From RDYJ01 sp034931405 (GTDB taxonomy: Bacteria > Cyanobacteriota > Cyanobacteriia > Cyanobacteriales > Nostocaceae): 64,000 bases of DNA. The stretch's first letter is position 1. Every line of letters begins with the position of its first letter. The stretch is from contig NZ_JAYGHA010000031.1 in NCBI RefSeq assembly GCF_034931405.1, positions 12,029 to 76,028 of the forward strand, read 5' to 3'. A program made the position numbers and the translations under genes. This document shows positions 1 to 6,104 of this stretch, in pieces. A model generated the notes under the pieces. It made no database searches. It was not told where the DNA came from and worked only from the letters and a program-made list of their open reading frames with translations.

Positions 1-215
1 AGATTTACCTAAGCGTCTTTGATCAAGAATCTGGCCTCTTGATTCCTAACCCCAAGGTTGAAAGTATTTACCAAATTATTGAGGGAATGTCACCAGAAAA
101 AGCCGAGTCATCTATTCGGGCTTTCTTGGCATGGCTTTCTACTGCAAAAAATGTCCGGTGCAAATATGCAGCTTTCGCTGCTTCACTTCGTAACCAGTGG
201 GAGATAAACCAATGA
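1..215 (+). CDS. C-terminal end of an unrecognised protein (partial)
   Basis: An open frame enters from the left edge (first full codon at base 3) and ends at TGA 213-215, giving about 70 residues. The visible part is mixed helical, with an Ala-rich stretch and the ending RNQWEINQ. No family is recognised. Its stop overlaps the next start in an ATGA arrangement, so the two genes are very likely co-transcribed and translationally coupled. It could be the tail of a plasmid replication or DNA-processing protein, but that is only a guess from the neighbourhood. Confidence 0.6.
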   Translation, partial: IYLSVFDQESGLLIPNPKVESIYQIIEGMSPEKAESSIRAFLAWLSTAKNVRCKYAAFAASLRNQWEINQ

Positions 216-427
216 GATATTTAACTTTACTTTTCCCAGAGGGATCAAAGCAGTGTCTCTTGTGGGGACGTTACCCGACGATTGAACGTGCTGAACAAAG
301 CTGTAAAGGCTGGCTTGAGCTTGAGCCTAATGGCAGAACCATCACTTTACCTATTCAAGATAATTCGATTTTTGGAAGTTACAAGGGCATTGCTTCAAAA
401 AATAGTGAATTTAATGGGGGGAAATAG
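212..427 (+). CDS. Small hypothetical protein, 71 aa
   Basis: I chose the ATG at 212, which overlaps the upstream stop as ATGA, rather than the GTG at 197 that would extend it five codons into the upstream gene. The product begins MRYLTLLFPEG and has no signal peptide or membrane segment. Only 3 nt separate its stop from the next gene, so it is the middle member of a tight operon. No family is recognised. Confidence 0.6.
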   Translation: MRYLTLLFPEGSKQCLLWGRYPTIERAEQSCKGWLELEPNGRTITLPIQDNSIFGSYKGIASKNSEFNGGK

Positions 428-430
428 ATC

Positions 431-2704
431 ATGGCTAAAAAACACGCTGCTGTTAAAACTTCTGAACCCGCACCCGCTTTATTTTCTGCTGAACAGTATT
501 CTAGTGGGATAGGGGATATAGAGATTCAATCCTATGATCCTTACTGGGATGAGCTTTTATCCGAATCTAATCAGCAAACTGCTTCTTCTCTAGATAGATT
601 AATTCCTGTTAACACAAAAATAGGTGTATTCATTGTTGAACAGTCTGATATTTGCTTTCACTTAGGAATTATCGTTGATACCAATGAATCAGGATTTTTT
701 GTAGATTGGTTGAATTTTGGTGAATCTTCAGAAGACATCAATTTTCTTTGTGGTACTAATTGTTTTAACAACTGGGAACGTGATCCAGAAGCGATCGCTA
801 AATTATCTATTGCTCCCGAATCCCTCATTAATACATTCCTAGCTGCAAATCCTGACTTTTCCCTTAAGAATGAAGACAGAAGCTTTCAGGTAGGTGATTT
901 TAGTAATGAGATAATTTCCCTTAAGAATGAAGATAGAAGCTTTCAGGTAGGCGATAAGCTACGCTTCACCTATGGCGATCGCGAATCGCTGCTGCAAGCA
1001 GATCGCTTATATTCCCAACAATTACAACGTAGTGGAAAAGTTGTAAAAATTGGTAAATCTGGATTTTCTATTGAGTGGCAGGGATGGGTAAAAGTTCCTT
1101 ACTCATTTTCCCAAATTGAAGAATTACAACTATCAAAAGTAGAGGAATCAATATCATGCTCAAACACGCTGCACTCTTCGCCGGAATCGGAGGGTTTGAA
1201 CTCGGAATTAAAGCCGCAGGTGCAACAAACATCAGAACTGATATCTTCATTGAAAACAACCCAGAAGCTCAACGAGTCCTCAGTTACCGATTCCCTAAAA
1301 TTAAACAACATTCAGATATTAGAGACTGGCAACCAGGACCAGGACAATTCAACTTGTTCACAATCGGATTCCCCTGTACAGGTACATCAATCGCTGGTGA
1401 CGGATCAGGACTTGACCACCCAGAATCAAGTATGTGGTTCTATGCTTTGCGAGCGATCGCCCAAGGAAGACCTGATTTCATTATTGTTGAAAACCCCACA
1501 GGACTTATCAGCAAAGGACTTAGAGCAATTCTTGGGGGACTCCGAATGGTTGAATACAGTTACGAAGATCCGCAAATCATATCAGCAGCGGAACTCGGCG
1601 CACCCCATGAAAGAGAAAGGCTGTTCATCATTGCCTACACCAACAACATATCCCAAAGGTTCAGGGAAGTGCCGACCGGCTGGCACGAACAGATTAGAGC
1701 AGAAGTTGAGGCCGTTTATCAACAAGGGGGACAAGCTACACCCAATGGTGGCGGGGTGGATGATGGGATTCCCAATTGGTTGGGTAGAGTACCCATTGGC
1801 GGACACTGGAGAAATACTATCAGTGCAACTCCCGCTTATCCAGCCACAGGACACCACCTCAAAAACAGACGAGAGTGTATTGATTTGTACGGTAGAGCCG
1901 TCACTCCCCAACAGGCAGAAATTGTCCTCAAACGAGTTTGTTATCTTGCAGAACTCGCAGGAATTGTTAACACCGACAAACACCGACAATCAAACCACGA
2001 CACAAGCGGTAACGGAGCAGGGGGAAGTTTCTACAATCTTGACAACCCCGACAATACAAGCAGAAAGGGGACAAGGTGTAAAGAACAGGGGGAAGAATAT
2101 TTTTACCAATGCCCCATGCCCAATGCCCCATGCCCAATTACCTAATTTTAAAACTGGTGAATACATCCTTAATGGCAGAGTAGGGGAAATTATAGAAGAT
2201 AGCCCCGGTGAATACTTTACTGTTAAATATAGTTTGACTGACCCCAATGATCTTAGATGCTATTTCTTTGGTCAAGATGACCAACTGATTGAGCAGTTAG
2301 TAATTGCACCCCCAGATTTAATAGAACAATTCTTAAGGGAAAATTTGGTCACTGAGCTTTGTCCAAGTGCTGAACTATTAATTGAACCTGAAGTTTCCCC
2401 CAAGAAAAAGATAGCATCAGGTAGTCTTGCACCTTATTTAGAAAATAAGAAGCTCAAGGATGGAAGAATAGTTACATATCCCAGAGTTGAAGGGGTAAGG
2501 GATAAATTTAACCATCTGCATTGGCGCTGGGGTTATTATTATGAAGTTAAGGTAGATGGTGAATGGAAGAATAGAAGCTTACCTACACCCGCTAAAATAG
2601 TTCCACAGGTGAAAATCATGATTGAAAATCATTGTTCTGTGGATGAAATAAAGAATTTTATTCTTCAGTGTAAAAATAAAAAGGCAGATGTTACCAATAC
2701 TTAA
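431..2704 (+). CDS. 757-aa multidomain hypothetical protein that encloses a methyltransferase gene in another frame
   Basis: The N-terminal third (to about residue 240) and the C-terminal third (from about 570) both contain short segments of the type 'GD.V..I......F.V.W', which look like repeated small beta domains. Residues about 240-390, opposite the methyltransferase catalytic core, are rich in Ser, Thr, Gln and Asn, as expected of an overprinted frame. Residues about 395-450 carry recognisable motifs (LPTPTTYPKGSGKCRPAGTN and later GWMMGFPIGW) that resemble segments usually found with phage or plasmid cytosine methyltransferases. The last 80 residues include KLKDGRIVTYPRVEG and HWRWGYYYEVKVDGEWK, a pattern I associate with cyanobacterial plasmid proteins. 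SLKNEDRSFQVGD is duplicated at nt 859-955. Function is unknown; a role with the methyltransferase is inferred from position. Confidence 0.6.
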   Translation: MAKKHAAVKTSEPAPALFSAEQYSSGIGDIEIQSYDPYWDELLSESNQQTASSLDRLIPVNTKIGVFIVEQSDICFHLGIIVDTNESGFFVDWLNFGESSEDINFLCGTNCFNNWERDPEAIAKLSIAPESLINTFLAANPDFSLKNEDRSFQVGDFSNEIISLKNEDRSFQVGDKLRFTYGDRESLLQADRLYSQQLQRSGKVVKIGKSGFSIEWQGWVKVPYSFSQIEELQLSKVEESISCSNTLHSSPESEGLNSELKPQVQQTSELISSLKTTQKLNESSVTDSLKLNNIQILETGNQDQDNSTCSQSDSPVQVHQSLVTDQDLTTQNQVCGSMLCERSPKEDLISLLLKTPQDLSAKDLEQFLGDSEWLNTVTKIRKSYQQRNSAHPMKEKGCSSLPTPTTYPKGSGKCRPAGTNRLEQKLRPFINKGDKLHPMVAGWMMGFPIGWVEYPLADTGEILSVQLPLIQPQDTTSKTDESVLICTVEPSLPNRQKLSSNEFVILQNSQELLTPTNTDNQTTTQAVTEQGEVSTILTTPTIQAERGQGVKNRGKNIFTNAPCPMPHAQLPNFKTGEYILNGRVGEIIEDSPGEYFTVKYSLTDPNDLRCYFFGQDDQLIEQLVIAPPDLIEQFLRENLVTELCPSAELLIEPEVSPKKKIASGSLAPYLENKKLKDGRIVTYPRVEGVRDKFNHLHWRWGYYYEVKVDGEWKNRSLPTPAKIVPQVKIMIENHCSVDEIKNFILQCKNKKADVTNT
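1156..2145 (+). CDS. C5 cytosine-specific DNA methyltransferase, nested in another frame
   Basis: It should transfer a methyl group from S-adenosylmethionine to cytosine C5 in DNA. Visible motifs, in order: LFAGIGGFELG near the start (motif I, SAM binding), GFPCTGTS at about residue 73 with the catalytic Pro-Cys (motif IV), ENPTGL (variant motif VI, normally ENV), RERLFIIAY (motif VIII), and near the end YGRAVTPQQAEIVLKR (motifs IX-X). At 329 aa it is typical of compact phage or plasmid enzymes. The start has a nearby AGAGGA ribosome site. The whole gene lies in the +1 frame inside the 431-2704 gene, which is very unusual. The last 50 residues run through a heptanucleotide repeat and are probably not conserved. 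Target sequence and any partner nuclease are unknown. Confidence 0.85.
   Translation: MLKHAALFAGIGGFELGIKAAGATNIRTDIFIENNPEAQRVLSYRFPKIKQHSDIRDWQPGPGQFNLFTIGFPCTGTSIAGDGSGLDHPESSMWFYALRAIAQGRPDFIIVENPTGLISKGLRAILGGLRMVEYSYEDPQIISAAELGAPHERERLFIIAYTNNISQRFREVPTGWHEQIRAEVEAVYQQGGQATPNGGGVDDGIPNWLGRVPIGGHWRNTISATPAYPATGHHLKNRRECIDLYGRAVTPQQAEIVLKRVCYLAELAGIVNTDKHRQSNHDTSGNGAGGSFYNLDNPDNTSRKGTRCKEQGEEYFYQCPMPNAPCPIT
2106..2138 (+). repeat. Short tandem heptanucleotide repeat of Nostocales type
   Basis: CCAATGCCCCATGC is repeated about 2.4 times. Such short tandem repeats of 7-nt units (CCCCATG, CCCAATG) are well known from Nostoc and Anabaena genomes, usually between genes. Here the repeat lies where two reading frames overlap and is translated in both (PMPNAPCPI in the methyltransferase, NAPCPMPHAQ in the enclosing gene). 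Confidence 0.85.
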
Positions 2705-3064
2705 CTATAATCCATGCTCCATCACGGAGCTAATTATTTTCTTGGGGGAAATTTTGGAGGGTGATATCAATGCTATTGCTAAATGAGATCGCAACCTTAC
2801 ACCGCACCTTTGCAAATTTTCTTGGGGGAAACTTTAACGAGTAGGAATTGGAGAGCGATCGCCTTGAGGGGCGTAGCCAATCGCGTGACAGTGCTTTTTA
2901 TGTAATATCGCATTACACCGCACCTTTATAAATTTTCTTAGGGGAAATTGTTATATAGGGCAACTGCTTGCAGCAGTGCTTGGCGATCGCTAGATAATTT
3001 AAGATGTTTGAATTTAACTTATAAAGTCTCAATAACAGAATAGATAACAATCAGGAGACCAAAA
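2705..3064. other. Intergenic region with three dispersed-repeat copies
   Basis: No gene is seen. It holds three copies of TTCTTRRGGGAAA (2739, 2819, 2935). The last two sit in a longer shared block that begins TTACACCGCACCTTT. A 15-nt repeat, AACTGCTTGCAGCAG, is at 2962-2976 and recurs at 13103 and 13657. The end of the region should hold the promoter of the following variable-protein gene, which has an AGGAG ribosome site at about 3053-3057. Confidence 0.7.
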
Positions 3065-3904
3065 ATGCCAAAAATTGTGATTCATGAGTATGAAAGAACA
3101 GCACAGTATTTTAGAGAAGATTTAGGTAATGATATTCAACTGGACATGATGTTAATCCCTGGTGGCACTTTTACGATGGGTTCACCAAAAGAAGAGAAAG
3201 ATAGCCGTGATAATGAACGTCCACAACATCAAGTGACAATCAAACCATTCTACATGGGGTGTTATCAAATCACTCAAGCACAGTGGAAATTTGTAGCTAA
3301 ACTCCCACAAGTCAATAAAGAACTAGACCCAGACCCATCTAGATTTAAAGGAGCAAACCGCCCTGTTGAAAGGGTATCTTGGTATGATGCAGTGGAGTTT
3401 TGTACAAGGTTGTCAAATCATACAAATAGGGAATACAGGTTGCCGAGTGAAGCAGAATGGGAATATGCCTGTCGAGCAGAAACTATTACACCATTCCACT
3501 TTGGAGAGACGATTACCACATATTTAGCTAACTATGATGGTAACTACACCTATGGTCAAGGACCCAAAGGAAAATATCGAGAAGAAACAAGAGAAGTAGG
3601 CAGCTTTGGAGTAGCGAATAACTTTGGATTATATGATATGCACGGGAATGTAGACGAATGGTGTTTAGATGATTGGCATGATAATTATACAGATGCACCA
3701 ACAGATGGGAGTGCGTGGATTGACGGTAATGATAAACTAAGTGACAAGCCAGGACGCGCTGTACTGCGGGGTGGTTCTTGGGTCAACATTCCTAAATACT
3801 GCCGTTCCGCGTCTCGCGACTACAACAATAGGGACGAGCGCGACAACATCATCTACACTTTTGGTTTTCGTGTTGTTTGCGTTGTTGGGAGAAATTTCCG
3901 GTAG
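3065..3904 (+). CDS. DGR variable protein 1 (FGE-sulfatase / C-type-lectin fold)
   Basis: A 279-aa, single-domain protein of the formylglycine-generating-enzyme-like family. Hallmarks are MLIPGGTFTMGSP, ERVSWYDAVEFCTRL, RLPSEAEWEYACRA, MHGNVDEWC and RGGSW. The last ~44 residues (233-276) are encoded by VR1. True FGE enzymes carry two close cysteines after RGGS; here only one is present (PKYCRSAS), so catalysis is unlikely and a ligand-binding C-type-lectin role is inferred, as for other DGR targets. It is close to the FGE domain of the protein at 6105-7748 (both share FKGANRPVERVSWYDAVEFC) but lacks that protein's long N-terminal part. It faces the RT cassette convergently, so its VR would be diversified in trans. 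No signal peptide is visible. Confidence 0.9.
   Translation: MPKIVIHEYERTAQYFREDLGNDIQLDMMLIPGGTFTMGSPKEEKDSRDNERPQHQVTIKPFYMGCYQITQAQWKFVAKLPQVNKELDPDPSRFKGANRPVERVSWYDAVEFCTRLSNHTNREYRLPSEAEWEYACRAETITPFHFGETITTYLANYDGNYTYGQGPKGKYREETREVGSFGVANNFGLYDMHGNVDEWCLDDWHDNYTDAPTDGSAWIDGNDKLSDKPGRAVLRGGSWVNIPKYCRSASRDYNNRDERDNIIYTFGFRVVCVVGRNFR
3763..3893 (+). repeat. DGR variable repeat 1 (VR1)
   Basis: A 131-bp region aligning without gaps to the template repeat at 4255-4385 read on the minus strand. I count 10 mismatches, every one at an adenine of the template: for example AAC to GTC, GAC, TAC or ATC codons, AAT to ATT or ACT, and ATT to TTT. The invariant 3' end (GGTTTTCGTGTTGTTTGCG onward) is the likely initiation-of-mutagenic-homing region. 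Confidence 0.95.
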
Positions 3905-3990
3905 CTCTTTATACTTTTGCACTTTTGCACTTTACACTTGTTCTTTTTCTTAGCGTAGCAAAGCGGAGCGTTAAAATTTTTTTTGCAAAA
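3905..3990 (+). other. Conserved sequence downstream of VR1
   Basis: This stretch is closely similar to the sequence just after VR2 (6011-6104, other strand): TTTATACT, CACTTGTTCTTTT, then AGCAAAGCGGAGCGTTAA and a run of eight Ts. The AGCGGAGC-like direct repeat could fold weakly. DGR variable repeats are often followed by a structure needed for homing, so this is the candidate element; the T-run might also end transcription. The sequence between 3991 and 4236 holds no gene that I can support. Confidence 0.6.
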
Positions 3991-4236
3991 ATGGTCTATA
4001 GAAAGTGCAAACGAGTTCATCGGACGGAATAGTTTATTTGTACTATTAAATTCAGTTGTTGTTATACAACAGGTAATTCCCAATCCAAAATCCAAAATGG
4101 CATTAGGAGGGTTGAGCAAGTCTTCGGCTTTCACCTACCAAGCTACCCAACCCAGTTTTATTTTCGGATATCGTTACCGACATCACAGGTGTAGGCTGAA
4201 CTCTTCGGTTGCACTCTTGACAGATTCCCACCTGCC

Positions 4237-4256
4237 AACTCTCGCGGTAAAGAGTT
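4237..4256 (-). other. Hairpin at the downstream edge of the template repeat
   Basis: AACTCT and AGAGTT form a perfect 6-bp stem around an 8-nt loop, touching the end of the TR on the minus strand. A structured RNA 3' of TR is required for cDNA synthesis in studied DGRs, so this may belong to the template RNA. That role is inferred. Confidence 0.5.
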
Positions 4257-4385
4257 CTCCCAACAACGCAAACAACACGAAAACCAATATTGTTGTTGAT
4301 GTTGTCGCGCTCGTCCCTATTGTTGTTGTTGCGAGACGCGGAACGGCAGTTTTTAGGATTGTTGTTCCAAGAACCACCCCGCAGT
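4255..4385 (-). ncRNA. DGR template repeat (TR)
   Basis: 131 bp, read on the minus strand beginning 20 nt after the reverse transcriptase stop. In the frame of the target genes it is packed with AAC and AAT codons (for example four Asn codons in a row after CGC), the hallmark of a DGR template in which adenines are mutagenised. It has no start codon or translation signals of its own in that frame. It matches VR1 (3763-3893) and VR2 (6116-6246) except at adenines. The transcript would act as template for error-prone cDNA synthesis. Confidence 0.95.
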
Positions 4386-4405
4386 CGGGTTCGCCTACCC
4401 CTTCT

Positions 4406-5464
4406 CTACTCCCTCAACCAAGTAAGTGAAGTAAATATCTGTTGGCGCAGTTGCCAAGTATCCCCATGATCCAAGTGAGCGAACCAACTTTGTAGAGATT
4501 GATTCACCTTTTCCAATTCGATTTTACCTTGAAGATAGTCTGTTTGCAATCGCTTGAGTCTGCGTCTTGCTTGATGTAAATTGCTATTTCGTACCCGAAT
4601 TGTATCTGCAAATATTCTAAACCCTAAAAAACTTGCACCAATTTTTGTAGCAAATAGTTGACTTTTAATTGGGTGAATTTTCAGCCTTAAGTTAGCTAAA
4701 TATTCTTCTATAGCTAATCTGGCTTCTGCTAATAACTCTCTCTCATCACTAAATAAAGCAAAGTCATCAACATAGCGGACATATTTACATATTTTTAGCT
4801 TGTCTTTAATAAAATGGTCAAGACTATTTAAATAAATATTGGCAAAAAACTGGCTGGTTAAATTTCCAATTGGTAAACCTCGTCTGCGGGTTACAGGAGT
4901 CAGTAAATCATCTCCAGGAAAATAATCAATTACTGTTTCTTGTTCGTTACTGTTGTCAATAATAGTCTCAATTAGCCACAGAGTTTCAGCACATTTAATT
5001 TTCTGGCGGATTAATTCTTTTAAAATTATATGGTCAATACTGGGAAAATATTTTTTAATATCACATTGCAGGACATAATTGCTGCTTCTAGCAAAGGTAG
5101 TAAATTTTTTCAAAGCTCTATGTGTGCCAAAACCAAGTCTGTTAGCATAAGAATCAGCTATAAAAATTCTCTCGAAAATTGGTACTATTACATTGCAAAG
5201 AGCATGATGAACAACTCTATCGCGATAGGGTGCTGCTGAAATTAGGCGGCTTTTGGGATTTATTAAGTGAAAGGTGCGGTAAGCCCCTGGCTGATAAGTT
5301 TTATCGGTTAACTGTTTCTGTAATCTAATTAATTCTGTTTCTAAATGAAAATTAAAATCTAAAACATTGTCTCGAAATCGTTTCCCTTTTTGTGCCTGAC
5401 GTGATGCTAAAAGTATGTTTTCAAAAGTAATAATTTGTGGGTAAAGATTACCGTAACGTTTCAT
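4406..5464 (-). CDS. DGR reverse transcriptase
   Basis: A 352-aa group II-like reverse transcriptase. Visible motifs: AAPYRDRVVHHALC (about 77-90), QCDIKKYFPSIDH with the first catalytic Asp (about 133-144), GLPIGNLTSQ (196-205), which fits the GxxxSQ signature typical of DGR enzymes, and YVDD (231-234), the catalytic metal site. It lacks maturase and endonuclease domains, arguing against a group II intron protein. It should copy the TR transcript with adenine-specific errors. The gene order target, avd, RT, TR on one strand suggests a single transcript with the conflict operon upstream. Confidence 0.95.
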   Translation of the reverse strand: MKRYGNLYPQIITFENILLASRQAQKGKRFRDNVLDFNFHLETELIRLQKQLTDKTYQPGAYRTFHLINPKSRLISAAPYRDRVVHHALCNVIVPIFERIFIADSYANRLGFGTHRALKKFTTFARSSNYVLQCDIKKYFPSIDHIILKELIRQKIKCAETLWLIETIIDNSNEQETVIDYFPGDDLLTPVTRRRGLPIGNLTSQFFANIYLNSLDHFIKDKLKICKYVRYVDDFALFSDERELLAEARLAIEEYLANLRLKIHPIKSQLFATKIGASFLGFRIFADTIRVRNSNLHQARRRLKRLQTDYLQGKIELEKVNQSLQSWFAHLDHGDTWQLRQQIFTSLTWLRE

Positions 5465-5571
5465 TTGTGCCTATAATTCAGATGGGTTTGTTTGTACCTT
5501 TTATTTCTTCTGCCTCCTACCCGGTTGGTAAGTGAAGTTGAACCACTGCCTCCTGCCTTTATTATATTAAC

Positions 5572-5916
5572 TTAATGTTCTCTATTTCTTTGTTTTTTAA
5601 TCCATCCACCTAGTTCTGTACCAATTTCATCTATCAGCTTAATAGCATATTCATATCGTTCAACTGACATTCTGTTAAAGTCTAGCATCATTCGTGTCTG
5701 ATATCGCAAAATATCTAGTTTTGTATTCAGAGATTCTAATTGAGGAAGTTTATTTTTTGCGTATTTGGCTTGAATTAAACCTTCTAATAAATCATACAGT
5801 TGATTAATAATTCTGTCTCCTAATGTGAACTTATGAATTTTTGGTAATCGCTCAATAATTGGCACATACCATTTAATACAGTCATAGGTCTTTTGGATAA
5901 CTGATAATTCCTTCAT
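5572..5916 (-). CDS. avd: DGR accessory variability determinant (Avd-like four-helix bundle)
   Basis: A 114-aa, all-helical, basic protein beginning MKELSVIQKTYDCIKWYVPI. Length, the helical pattern with RLPKIHKFTLGDRI, and position between the variable protein and the reverse transcriptase match the Avd family (related to 23S rRNA intervening-sequence proteins). In the Bordetella phage DGR, Avd forms a positively charged pentamer that binds the reverse transcriptase and template RNA and is essential for homing. The same job is inferred here from family and position. Confidence 0.85.
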   Translation of the reverse strand: MKELSVIQKTYDCIKWYVPIIERLPKIHKFTLGDRIINQLYDLLEGLIQAKYAKNKLPQLESLNTKLDILRYQTRMMLDFNRMSVERYEYAIKLIDEIGTELGGWIKKQRNREH

Positions 5917-6010
5917 TCTTTAACAAACCTTAACATTACATTTTGTCTAAAAAAATTTGAGTTGCCATGAGACGACAAAAAGAGCAATTTGGTGACTCTC
6001 CAAAACTAAT

Positions 6011-6104
6011 TTTTTGAAAAAAAAATTTTAACGCTCCGCTTTGCTCCGCTAAGAAAAGTACAAAAGAACAAGTGCAAAGTGCAAAAGAGGAAGAGTATAA
6101 AGGG
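6011..6104 (-). other. Conserved sequence downstream of VR2
   Basis: The minus-strand sequence following the VR2 gene resembles 3905-3990 after VR1: CACTTTGCACTTGTTCTTTT, then AGCGGAGCAAAGCGGAGCG, TTAAAA and a T-run. Conservation past the stop codon, where protein selection cannot act, suggests a DNA or RNA role in homing, or recent duplication of the 3' end of one target gene. Confidence 0.6.

Noticed and set aside
1068..2247. Antisense frames inside the nested methyltransferase region
   Set aside because: No motifs or ribosome sites; explained as shadows of two overlapping plus-strand genes.
3741..3953. 70-codon frame overlapping VR1 on the plus strand
   Set aside because: Same repeat-derived openness; the FGE frame has clear family motifs through this region.
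3983..4429. Open frames of 148 and 64 codons across the template repeat
   Set aside because: They read TR and neighbouring DNA in frames that do not match the target proteins; TR openness comes from its AAC/GTT-rich composition.
4406..5464. Group II intron maturase
   Set aside because: No maturase or HNH part and no intron RNA-like structure; the GxxxSQ motif, Avd gene and TR/VR pair show a DGR.
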